Part shown: one piece after another, positions 1 through 5,928 of the stretch
How the letters are laid out: the number at the start of each line of letters is the position of its first letter
Numbering within the stretch: the first letter of the stretch is position 1
DNA from: SIG672 sp045657105
GTDB taxonomy: Bacteria > Bacillota > Clostridia > Oscillospirales > CAG-272
Assembly (NCBI GenBank): GCA_045657105.1
Contig: JAZOSN010000053.1
Span: forward strand, 1-13,636
Length of the DNA stretch: 13,636 nucleotides
Direction: 5' to 3'
Notes under the pieces: generated by a model
The model's input: only the letters and a program-made list of their open reading frames with translations
Databases searched by the model: none
What the model was told of the DNA's origin: nothing
Position numbers and translations under genes: made by a program

Positions 1-116
1 AATAACTTGCTTTGCGGAGCAAAGCTTCCTTAACTTTGAACTTAGGTTTGCGCAGCAAACCGTCACAACGACGGCTCTGCCGTCGTGTTTTGCACATTTG
101 CACTTAATAAAGTGTG
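1..116. repeat. Intergenic mosaic repeat, type 1 (hairpins plus heptamers), left copy
   Basis: Non-coding. It contains three perfect palindromes with 3-nt loops: 9-25 (GCTTTGC/GCAAAGC, loop GGA), 45-61 (GGTTTGC/GCAAACC, loop GCA) and 68-86 (ACGACGGC/GCCGTCGT, loop TCT). These are mixed with AACTTTG/TTTGCAC-type 7-bp units. A second copy of the same layout lies at 2885-2985, where the third hairpin slot holds an unrelated stem. The left edge of the window may cut the element. I see no gene, tRNA or promoter here. Confidence 0.75.
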
Positions 117-117
117 T

Positions 118-333
118 CAGGGTACTACTCATCCACCGCTATCGCGGTCCCCCTTCTCTCGCAAGAGAAGGCTATTATAGGTACATTTTGCTCCGCAAAA
201 TGAATTTGTTAAAACGGGGCGTCGTGGGCGCCGCCCCCTACCACGGGAATTTCAGGTCCGCTATTATTTAATAATTCGCTTTGCGGAGCAAAGCTTCCTT
301 AACTTTGAACTTTGCACTTTGAACTTTGCACTT
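118..333. repeat. Intergenic mosaic repeat, type 2, copy A
   Basis: Non-coding. It starts with the 17-bp word CAGGGTACTACTCATCC (118-134), repeated exactly at 10372-10388. It carries hairpins at 152-171 (CCTTCTCT/AGAGAAGG, loop CGCA), 184-202 (CATTTTGC/GCAAAATG, loop TCC) and 278-294 (GCTTTGC/GCAAAGC, loop GGA), and ends in 7-bp units of the ACTTTGA/ACTTTGC kind (301-333). Positions 265-297 are identical over 33 bp to 10543-10575. Around 217-247 there is also a GC-rich stretch that can fold (GGGGCG/CGCCCC). It follows the terminator of the deacetylase gene, as seen from the minus strand. Confidence 0.78.
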
Positions 334-362
334 AAAAAAGCAGGACGATTGTCCTGCTTTTT
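334..362 (-). terminator. Rho-independent terminator after the deacetylase gene
   Basis: The stem is GCAGGAC (340-346) and GTCCTGC (351-357) with a 4-nt loop. It is flanked by six A residues on the left (334-339) and five T residues on the right (358-362), so it can stop transcription on either strand. It begins directly after the stop codon of the minus-strand deacetylase (364-366), which it most likely serves. It is the only textbook terminator in the window that follows a minus-strand gene. Confidence 0.9.
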
Positions 363-363
363 A

Positions 364-1245
364 TCATCTTCCGTGATTGAACACCTTGCCTGCCTGATAT
401 TTATCTCCGAGAAGCTCGGAAACGGTTACGAATTCGTAGCCCTGCTCGTCGAGCGTTTTGAGGATCTGACAGTAGGCGTCAAACGAATTCTCGTAAAGCT
501 CGTGCATAAGGATTATGCTTCCGTCGCGTACCTGAGCCATCACGTTGTTGACTATTGCCTGCACGTTCTGATCCTTTACGCCTGCCGACGTGCCCTGATA
601 GTTGTAATCGAGCGAATCGACGTCCCAACGGATTATCGCGTACGGACTTGCCGCCGCGCGCGCCGCGGTTATCTGACCGCCGGGCGGACGGAGAAGCTTT
701 ATGTCGTAATTTGGCAGATATTTGTGGATAATATTCACTGTGTTATCTATTTCGGATTTGTATACCGCGTCCGAGCATTTGTCGAAGAACTTGTCCTTTT
801 CGTGCGACCAAGCGTGAATTCCGATCTCCCAACCCTTTTCAACCGCGTATGCAAGTCCGGGGCCGGTGCTTTCGTGCCAATCAACGCGGTTTCCAACGAT
901 GAAAAAGGTCGCCGCGCCGCCGTATTTCGACATTTCGTCAATAAATCTTCTCTGGTAACCCGAGTAAGGTCCGTCGTCGAGAGTTATTGCGACTCTCTTC
1001 TTGGGAGTGCCGTCATCGTCGTCGGTGTCGGTGTCGGTATCAGTATCGGTATCGGTATCGCCGTCGGTCGTGCCGTCACCGACGTCTGTATCGGTGTCTG
1101 TATCGGTGTCAGTATCAGTATCAGTGTCACCGTCTATTTCGCCCGCGTCGTCCGGACGAGCCGCCATACATATAGAAAATACCGCGCAGAAAATGCATAT
1201 AAGCGCAAGCAATACCGCGATCGCGGCAAGAGCTAAATGTTTCAA
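364..1245 (-). CDS. Polysaccharide deacetylase (NodB domain), membrane-anchored, with Asp-Thr repeat linker
   Basis: Predicted extracellular metal-dependent deacetylase of the carbohydrate esterase 4 family, probably acting on peptidoglycan or another N-acetylated glycan. The 293-aa protein has an N-terminal hydrophobic segment (about residues 4-29, signal anchor or signal peptide), then a low-complexity acidic linker with seven Asp-Thr units (40-54) and six more (63-78), then the NodB domain. The family motifs are all present: TLDDGP (88-93, catalytic and metal Asp90/Asp91), HAWSH (144-148, metal His), RPPGG (186-190), a W-D-x-D motif (207-210) and L-M-H (246-248). So it should be active. 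The start is TTG, with AAGAGG about nine bases upstream; no ATG upstream, and the next ATG would delete the hydrophobic segment. It lies 21 bp after the glucokinase, probably co-transcribed. Substrate unknown. Confidence 0.92.
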   Translation of the reverse strand: MKHLALAAIAVLLALICIFCAVFSICMAARPDDAGEIDGDTDTDTDTDTDTDTDVGDGTTDGDTDTDTDTDTDTDDDDGTPKKRVAITLDDGPYSGYQRRFIDEMSKYGGAATFFIVGNRVDWHESTGPGLAYAVEKGWEIGIHAWSHEKDKFFDKCSDAVYKSEIDNTVNIIHKYLPNYDIKLLRPPGGQITAARAAASPYAIIRWDVDSLDYNYQGTSAGVKDQNVQAIVNNVMAQVRDGSIILMHELYENSFDAYCQILKTLDEQGYEFVTVSELLGDKYQAGKVFNHGR

Positions 1246-1266
1246 TTTGGTTTTCCTCTTTTTAGA

Positions 1267-2220
1267 TTATTTGGAGCAAAGTGCCGCCGCACCGATAATT
1301 CCGGCATCGTTGCCGAGCTTTGCTATTTTTATTTCGGTCTGCGGAACTCCGTCGCGCGAGTAGCTCTCGCCGAATACGAGCTCCTTTACGGGATTAAGCA
1401 GATAATCTCCCTCGTTGCAGACTCCGCCGCCGATCGAAAGGATTTCGGGCTGGAAAATGTTTATCATATTGGTAAGTCCGCAAGCGAGATAGCTTATGTA
1501 GGAGTCAACGACCGCTTTTCCTGCCGCATCTCCTGCCTTTGCCGCTTTGAACGCGGTCTTTCCGCCTGCTTTTTCAAGATCTCCGTCACACAGATCCCAC
1601 ATCTTCGAGTCGGGGCATTCCTGCATCTTCTCCTTGGTCATCTTTACAAGACCTGTTGCGGAGCTGTAAGCCTCCCAACAGCCGAGTCGTCCGCAGGAGC
1701 AAGGTCTGCCGCCCTTTTCGATAACAGTGTGACCGAGCTCTCCGCCTGCATGGTTGAAGCCCGAATATATTTTTCCGTCAATGATAATTCCGCCGCCGAC
1801 GCCTGTGCCGAGGGTGATCATAACAGAATCCTTTGCACCCTTTGCCGCGCCTGCAACTGCCTCGCCGTACGCCGCGGCGTCCGCGTCGTTTGCGAGATAT
1901 ACTTCCTTTATTCCGGTGCGCTCCGAGAGCATTTTCGCGAGCGGAACGTGGCTCATTCTGAGGTTGTTTGCATATTCGACCACGCCGGTTTCGGGGTTTA
2001 CCGTACCGGGTGATGCAACGCCTGCATGGGCGATGTCGGCTACGGTCAGACCTGCATCTGCGATAAGCTTCTTGCAGAGCTCTGCCATATCGTCAACAAC
2101 CAGAGAAATTTCGCGCTCTGCACCCGTGGGGACGCTTCCTTTGAGAACGATTTCGTTGTTTTCGTTTACTACACCTACGGCGATGTTCGTTCCGCCGAGG
2201 TCAATACCGAGATTATACAT
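1267..2220 (-). CDS. glcK: ROK-family glucokinase
   Basis: Cytoplasmic ATP-dependent sugar kinase, most likely glucose to glucose-6-phosphate. The 317-aa length is normal for ROK glucokinases. Visible motifs: phosphate-binding DLGGTN (7-12), the catalytic Asp in ANDADA (Asp112), the glycine-rich GTGVGGG (138-144), ExGH with His164, and the zinc motif C-x-C-G-x-x-G-C at Cys174, Cys176 and Cys181. There is no N-terminal helix-turn-helix, so it is a kinase rather than a ROK repressor. The start is ATG with AAGGAG six bases upstream. It lies 23 bp after the small membrane protein gene and 21 bp before the deacetylase, consistent with one transcript ending at the 334-362 terminator. Other ROK hexose or N-acetyl sugar specificity cannot be excluded. 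Confidence 0.93.
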   Translation of the reverse strand: MYNLGIDLGGTNIAVGVVNENNEIVLKGSVPTGAEREISLVVDDMAELCKKLIADAGLTVADIAHAGVASPGTVNPETGVVEYANNLRMSHVPLAKMLSERTGIKEVYLANDADAAAYGEAVAGAAKGAKDSVMITLGTGVGGGIIIDGKIYSGFNHAGGELGHTVIEKGGRPCSCGRLGCWEAYSSATGLVKMTKEKMQECPDSKMWDLCDGDLEKAGGKTAFKAAKAGDAAGKAVVDSYISYLACGLTNMINIFQPEILSIGGGVCNEGDYLLNPVKELVFGESYSRDGVPQTEIKIAKLGNDAGIIGAAALCSK

Positions 2221-2243
2221 CGTTTTCTCCTTGATATATGAAT

Positions 2244-2861
2244 TTAGTTGTTTTTATCGTTGAAATCCTCGTCGTCGAGGTATATCGTGCCGTCGTTTTC
2301 GCGGTGCTTTTTTGAGAAAATCGGTCTTACATATAAAAGAAACAGAGAAACCGCGAGAAAAATGACCGAAACGGCGATTATCGCCCAACCGATACATTGA
2401 AGTATCAGGGAAAAGATCGTGTCTGCAAGTCCTGTCGCGGCAGGGAAGAATGCCACTATAAGTATGCCGATAACGATCTTCGGGGCGAGCGATCTGAATG
2501 CCGCGCGCCTTTGATCTTTTTTACAAAAGATTATCTGCATAAGCGGAATGATTATAAGATACGCGGCGGCGACGATCAGAACGATCTCGCTGTGATAGAA
2601 TATCAGAGCCACGCCAAACGCGAGGTTTATCAGTGAAAGGACGAGGTTTACCTTTCCGCCTGCCGTATGCAGATAGGAGAGAGAGTAAACGAGCGTCGGA
2701 ATACTCGACACCACCGAGAGCACTCCGAAGATGATAAACAGGATCTCGATGAGGTCGGAAAGACCGAAATGATCGGGCAGATTTTTTATTAAATTTCCGA
2801 TAATTACGCCGAAAATCGCGCTTATCACCGCGCCTGCGGTAAGAGTTGAACGTGTTTTCAT
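2244..2861 (-). CDS. Multi-pass membrane protein, possibly DUF308/HdeD-like
   Basis: A 205-aa protein of unknown function with about six hydrophobic segments (roughly residues 8-26, 36-60, 70-88, 91-113, 127-147 and 150-177) and a short acidic, Asp/Asn-rich cytoplasmic tail (about 186-205). The segment spacing and the middle stretch around residues 78-110 resemble DUF308/HdeD-type membrane proteins, but I see no diagnostic motif, so this is a weak assignment. The reading frame is open further upstream to 2975, but that extension runs through the intergenic repeat and is Cys/Arg-rich and non-membrane in character. The ATG at 2861, with AAAGG about ten bases upstream, is the credible start. It is the first gene of the group with glcK and the deacetylase. 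Confidence 0.72.
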   Translation of the reverse strand: MKTRSTLTAGAVISAIFGVIIGNLIKNLPDHFGLSDLIEILFIIFGVLSVVSSIPTLVYSLSYLHTAGGKVNLVLSLINLAFGVALIFYHSEIVLIVAAAYLIIIPLMQIIFCKKDQRRAAFRSLAPKIVIGILIVAFFPAATGLADTIFSLILQCIGWAIIAVSVIFLAVSLFLLYVRPIFSKKHRENDGTIYLDDEDFNDKNN

Positions 2862-2884
2862 AGTATAGCTGCCTTTTGATTTGT

Positions 2885-2985
2885 TGTTGGTTTGCGGAGC
2901 AAAGCTTCCGAAACTTAGGTTTGCGCAGCAAACCGTCGTGCGATGCCAACGGCATCGGGCTTTGCACATTTGCACTTTGCACTTA
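2885..2985. repeat. Intergenic mosaic repeat, type 1, second copy
   Basis: Same layout as 1-116: a TTTGC-GGA-GCAAA hairpin (2891-2903), GGTTTGC/GCAAACC with loop GCA (2918-2934), a third hairpin CGATGCC/GGCATCG with loop AAC (2941-2957), then TTTGCACA and TTTGCAC units up to 2985. The third hairpin sits in the slot filled by a different stem (ACGACGGC/GCCGTCGT) in the left copy, and one 7-bp unit is missing after the first hairpin. It begins a few bases after the fumA stop codon (minus-strand view). No T-run follows the hairpins, so they are not standard terminators. Confidence 0.75.
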
Positions 2986-2986
2986 T

Positions 2987-3829
2987 TTATATTTCCTTTT
3001 TCGCGTGTCTTGTGACGTGGCAGGAGATGTTGACCGCAACCGGCAACCCTGCGATATGTGTGGGATACTGCTCGATATTTACCGCAAGCGCGGTGGTTTT
3101 TCCGCCAAAGCCCTGAACTCCGATGCCGAGAGAGTTGATCTCTTCGAGCATTTTTTCTTCGAGCTCGGCATAGCGCGCGTCCGGATTTTTCGTCGAAATA
3201 TCCCTTGCAAGCGCCTTTTTCGAAAGGAACGCGGCGTAGTCGAAGCTTCCGCCGATGCCGACTCCGACAACGAGCGGCGGACAGGGCATACTGCCTGCGA
3301 GCTTTACCGTTTCGACCACGAAAGCTACGACGTCCTCGGGCTTTGCCGAGGGGTTGAACATCTTTATCCTGCTCTTGTTCTCACTGCCAAATCCCTTGGG
3401 GAGCGCAGTGAGCTTTATTTTATCTCCCGTCGTGATACGCGTGTAAATTATCGCGGGAGTGTTATTTTGGGTATTTTTTCTCTCAAAAAGCGGATCGGAA
3501 ACGACCGAACAACGTAGTTTTCCGTCAAAATAAGCCTGCGAAACGCCGTCGTTTATCGCCTTTTCAAAATCGCCGTCAACAAAGACCTCGTTTCCAATCT
3601 CGGCAAGGACTATCGCCATTCCGGTATCCTGACAGATCGGTATTCCGTATTTCCCCGCCTCGACGAGATTGTCGCAAATAACGCCGAGCGCCTCTCTTGC
3701 AAGAGCAGAGTCCTCTCTTGTTTTTGCCGCCATTATCGCGTTTTCAAGATCGCACGGCAAAGTCTGGTTCGCTTCAAGAAAAAGCTCTCTGACCGCCTCG
3801 GTTATACTTTTAGCTTCAATAGTTCTCAT
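2987..3829 (-). CDS. fumA: Fumarate hydratase class I, alpha (N-terminal) subunit
   Basis: Subunit of a two-component, [4Fe-4S]-dependent fumarase (reversible hydration of fumarate to L-malate) or of the related L(+)-tartrate dehydratase. The 280-aa protein corresponds to the TtdA/FumA N-terminal family over its full length. The three cluster cysteines are visible: Cys66 in ICQDTG, Cys183 in MPCPP and Cys270 in ISCHVTRH; the KGFGSE motif is at 145-150. The ATG at 3829 lies 3 bp after the divIC stop, so it is very probably transcribed with the sporulation cluster. The beta subunit, often the neighbouring gene in two-subunit systems, is not downstream: a repeat follows, then the membrane protein gene. 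Fumarase versus tartrate dehydratase cannot be settled from this subunit alone. Confidence 0.92.
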   Translation of the reverse strand: MRTIEAKSITEAVRELFLEANQTLPCDLENAIMAAKTREDSALAREALGVICDNLVEAGKYGIPICQDTGMAIVLAEIGNEVFVDGDFEKAINDGVSQAYFDGKLRCSVVSDPLFERKNTQNNTPAIIYTRITTGDKIKLTALPKGFGSENKSRIKMFNPSAKPEDVVAFVVETVKLAGSMPCPPLVVGVGIGGSFDYAAFLSKKALARDISTKNPDARYAELEEKMLEEINSLGIGVQGFGGKTTALAVNIEQYPTHIAGLPVAVNISCHVTRHAKKEI

Positions 3830-3832
3830 TTT

Positions 3833-4111
3833 TTACTTCCCGTATCCACCGAAATAATATATCTTTTCGCCCGGAATATGATAGCCGAAGCGCTCTCTCG
3901 CCACGCGGGATATATATTCGTCGTCAAGCTCCTGTTCAAGCTCGTATTTGAGTCCGTCAACCTTGTCGCGATACTCAGTCACAAGCTCATTGAGCTCATC
4001 GTACTGCGCGCGAAGATCGTTGAGTCTGCTTTGCAGACCGACTATCGAAAATATTGCGACGATTATCAAAAAGGTGAAAAACAGTACGACGAAAAAGTTT
4101 CCTCTTTTCAT
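3833..4111 (-). CDS. divIC: Septum formation initiator, DivIC/FtsL-type
   Basis: Small bitopic division protein (92 aa). It has a short basic cytoplasmic start, one membrane segment (about residues 7-25), and an extracytoplasmic heptad-rich coiled coil (about 28-62). The C-terminal part (ARERFGYHIPGEKIYYF) is typical of the DivIC/FtsB family, which bridges FtsL and the septal cell-wall synthesis complex. The ATG has AAGAGG about nine bases upstream. It starts 4 bp after the yabQ stop, and its position after yabQ matches B. subtilis divIC, which supports DivIC over FtsL. Sequence alone does not separate DivIC from other small division coiled coils. Confidence 0.87.
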   Translation of the reverse strand: MKRGNFFVVLFFTFLIIVAIFSIVGLQSRLNDLRAQYDELNELVTEYRDKVDGLKYELEQELDDEYISRVARERFGYHIPGEKIYYFGGYGK

Positions 4112-4115
4112 CTTA

Positions 4116-4664
4116 TTATGCCTCTTTTCTTTTATTTTTCCTTGAATTTATCTTGTTTTTTCCGGCAAAGCCACCGCGAGATGCCGAAACGAAGTCTTTT
4201 ATCTGCCTTCTCGTTTCACGCCTTTTAAGGAGCAGGGTGAACCTTGAAAGCAGAGCGAGAAGCAGCTTTTTCACAAAGCCGAGCACTCTCAAAAGAATTC
4301 CCTTTACGAAATTTATCGGCGGAAGCACGAGCTTTCGGAATATATATTTTACAAATTTGATTATTTTTTCGGACGCCGCCATAATTAGCCGTCCGAGCGT
4401 TTGTCGGTAGATACAAAAACCACAGATCGCGGCGGCAAATGCAAATCCTCGAACCTTGCCGCTTGTATACTCGTAAAAGAGCACCGAGAAGGCACAGCCA
4501 CAGGCGACCATAAATAAAAAGTCCTCAAAATGCCATAATATCGGGATATTTATCGCAATTCGGCGTATTCGGAACACATCGTAGAGCAGTGCGGCGATGA
4601 GTCCGAAAAGAAGCGACGCGACTGCAAGCGCGGCAAGCGAGGATTGCGAGAGCTCTCCGCTCAC
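4116..4664 (-). CDS. yabQ: Spore cortex protein YabQ
   Basis: Sporulation membrane protein; in B. subtilis YabQ is located at the forespore membrane and needed for cortex formation. The 182-aa protein has hydrophobic segments at about residues 7-27, 45-64 and 70-88, with the LLYDVFRIRR stretch (residues 26-35) typical of the family. A long, strongly basic C-terminal region (about 95-182) carries many Lys/Arg. The start is GTG, overlapping the yabP stop in a GTGA arrangement; no good Shine-Dalgarno is visible, so translation is probably coupled to yabP. The next methionine (MVACG) is inside the second membrane segment, so a later start is unlikely. Assignment rests on both sequence features and its place between yabP and divIC. 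Confidence 0.87.
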   Translation of the reverse strand: MSGELSQSSLAALAVASLLFGLIAALLYDVFRIRRIAINIPILWHFEDFLFMVACGCAFSVLFYEYTSGKVRGFAFAAAICGFCIYRQTLGRLIMAASEKIIKFVKYIFRKLVLPPINFVKGILLRVLGFVKKLLLALLSRFTLLLKRRETRRQIKDFVSASRGGFAGKNKINSRKNKRKEA

Positions 4665-4957
4665 TGCTTTTTTGCAAAGCGGAAAAATCCGCCGAGTCGC
4701 CGCTCGCCTTGTCTTTTATCGGTATAAACGAGTCCGTTTATTCTGCCTGTAATAATGACCTCTCCGCTTCCTGTGTCCATTTTGAGAATTTTCAGTCCCT
4801 CGCCGTCAACCGTAACGGTCGCCTCCGAGGTGTCAAGCAAAACGAAGCTGTCGTCAAAGCTGACGATATTCTCTATCCCTTCAAGCGAGAGCGTTTTTCT
4901 GTTTTCCAAAAGTGCGCGGCAGGTCTTTTCCTTGACTGTGTTCTCCGCTCTGTTCAT
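4661..4957 (-). CDS. yabP: Sporulation protein YabP
   Basis: 98-aa protein of the YabP/YqfC family, mother-cell sporulation proteins. Family traits visible: the ENRKTLSLEGIENIVSFDD stretch (residues 18-36), a short beta-rich core ending around LKILKMDTGSGEVIITGRI, and a basic C-terminus. It is soluble with no signal peptide. The ATG at 4957 has a strong GGAGGT four bases upstream. It follows a 71-bp gap after rqcP, the largest gap inside the cluster, which holds a candidate sigma-E promoter. Its last four bases overlap the yabQ start. This fits a separate sporulation transcript for yabP-yabQ and the genes after them, inferred from B. subtilis, where yabP is sporulation-induced. Confidence 0.9.
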   Translation of the reverse strand: MNRAENTVKEKTCRALLENRKTLSLEGIENIVSFDDSFVLLDTSEATVTVDGEGLKILKMDTGSGEVIITGRINGLVYTDKRQGERRLGGFFRFAKKQ

Positions 4958-4991
4958 TGTAACCTCCGAAAATCAAGCGTTATTCTGCTTA

Positions 4992-5020
4992 ATTTTATTC
5001 GGAGATCGCAAAATTTATGC
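4992..5020 (-). promoter_or_regulatory. Candidate sigma-E-type promoter upstream of yabP
   Basis: Read on the minus strand, GCATAAA (5020-5014) is followed 16 bases after its ATA by AATAAAAT (4999-4992). This fits the mother-cell sigma-E pattern ATA, 16-18 bases, cATAcanT, matching six of eight positions at the -10. The predicted start near 4985 would leave a leader of about 28 nt containing the GGAGGT site. The place, just before yabP, is where sporulation control is expected. The match is imperfect in an AT-rich gap, so this is a suggestion. Confidence 0.4.
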
Positions 5021-5028
5021 GAGAGATT

Positions 5029-5271
5029 TCAGGTAAGCACCTCGTACATCGTATCTGCTTCGTTTTTCGGCACGTTTTCGCGCACGTTCAGTACCTTGAA
5101 TTTGAGCGTTTTTGCGCCGAAAATTATCTCGACGACGTCGCCCTCCTTCACATGATAGGACGCCTTGACCTGCCTGCCGTTAACGACGACGTGCTCGCCG
5201 TCGCAGGCGTCGTTTGCGACCGTTCTGCGCTTGATTATGCGCGAAACTTTAAGAAATTTATCTATTCTCAT
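5029..5271 (-). CDS. rqcP: S4-domain RNA-binding protein RqcP (YabO/Hsp15-like)
   Basis: 80-aa protein made almost entirely of one S4 RNA-binding domain (MRIDKFLKVSRIIKRR at the N-terminus, then the VVVNGRQVKASYHVKEGD core at about 28-45). B. subtilis RqcP (YabO) binds obstructed 50S subunits with RqcH and supports alanine tailing of stalled chains in ribosome quality control; the same role is inferred here. The length matches the family. The start codon directly follows the mazG stop (TAA then ATG, no spacer), with GAGG about eleven bases upstream, so translation is likely coupled. RqcH is not in the window. Confidence 0.92.
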   Translation of the reverse strand: MRIDKFLKVSRIIKRRTVANDACDGEHVVVNGRQVKASYHVKEGDVVEIIFGAKTLKFKVLNVRENVPKNEADTMYEVLT

Positions 5272-5928
5272 TTAAGCGTTTTCCTCTTTTTTATCGCTCT
5301 TTTTTTCGTCTATCATCTTTTCGCAGGCATCGTAGAGTGCCTTTTCGGAGTCAATATCGCACTCCTTGCAGATAGACGCGGTGAGCAGAAGAAGCTGACC
5401 GACCTTCTCTTCGAGCGTAGTCTTATCAAGTCCGTATTTTGACGCCTTGGAAGCAAGCTTTTCCGCTCTCATAAGCGAGGGCAGAGCGCGCGAAACGCTA
5501 TCCATCGACTCGATCGGAGTTTTCTGCTTTTTCTCCTGCATTTTGATCTTATCCCAGTTATCAAGCACCTTTTCAGAGGTGTTCGCCTCTACGTCCGAGA
5601 AGATGTGAGGGTGGCGGATTATAAGCTTTTTGCAAATATCGTTGCAAACGTCGTCGAAGTTAAAATATCCGTTTTCCTCGGCAATTCTCGCGTGGAAAAC
5701 GACCTGCAAAAGCAGATCTCCGAGCTCCTCTCGCATAAGAGTCATATCACTGTTATCTATTGCCTCGACGACCTCGTAGGTTTCCTCGATAAGATTTTTT
5801 CTTATCGACTGATGTGTCTGCTCTCTGTCCCAAGGACAACCCCCGTCCGAGCGCAGTATTCTCATTATATCTATAAGATCGCCGATCCTATGCTCGTTTT
5901 TAGCTTTCAAAAGCTCGATTTCGTTCAT
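5272..5928 (-). CDS. mazG: MazG nucleoside triphosphate pyrophosphohydrolase
   Basis: All-alpha NTP pyrophosphatase converting (d)NTPs, often aberrant ones, to NMP and pyrophosphate. In the 218-aa product the N-terminal domain is intact: GGCPWD (29-34), the metal-binding EExxE (48-52) and ExxD (68-71) motifs, and RHPHIF (105-110). The second MazG repeat (about 139-212) is short and lacks the EExxE element, so only the first domain is probably catalytic. B. subtilis YabN at this locus carries an extra N-terminal tetrapyrrole-methylase-like domain; it is absent here. I chose the ATG at 5928. A TTG six bases upstream (5934) is possible, because AAAGG is at better distance from it. The start overlaps the spoVB end by 29 bp and the stop abuts rqcP. 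Confidence 0.93.
   Translation of the reverse strand: MNEIELLKAKNEHRIGDLIDIMRILRSDGGCPWDREQTHQSIRKNLIEETYEVVEAIDNSDMTLMREELGDLLLQVVFHARIAEENGYFNFDDVCNDICKKLIIRHPHIFSDVEANTSEKVLDNWDKIKMQEKKQKTPIESMDSVSRALPSLMRAEKLASKASKYGLDKTTLEEKVGQLLLLTASICKECDIDSEKALYDACEKMIDEKKSDKKEENA

Noticed and set aside
1..333. CRISPR array or integron attC sites
   Set aside because: Repeat units are 7 bp or short palindromes without regular 25-40 bp spacing, and there is no cas gene or integrase in the window.
319..1236. Long plus-strand reading frame opposite the deacetylase (and similar long frames opposite other genes, e.g. 1237-2013 and 10769-11707)
   Set aside because: They mirror well-supported minus-strand genes, have no sensible domain content and no ribosome binding site.
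2862..2975. Upstream extension of the small membrane protein to 2975
   Set aside because: The extra residues come from the intergenic repeat, and the ATG at 2861 has a ribosome binding site and begins the membrane protein proper.
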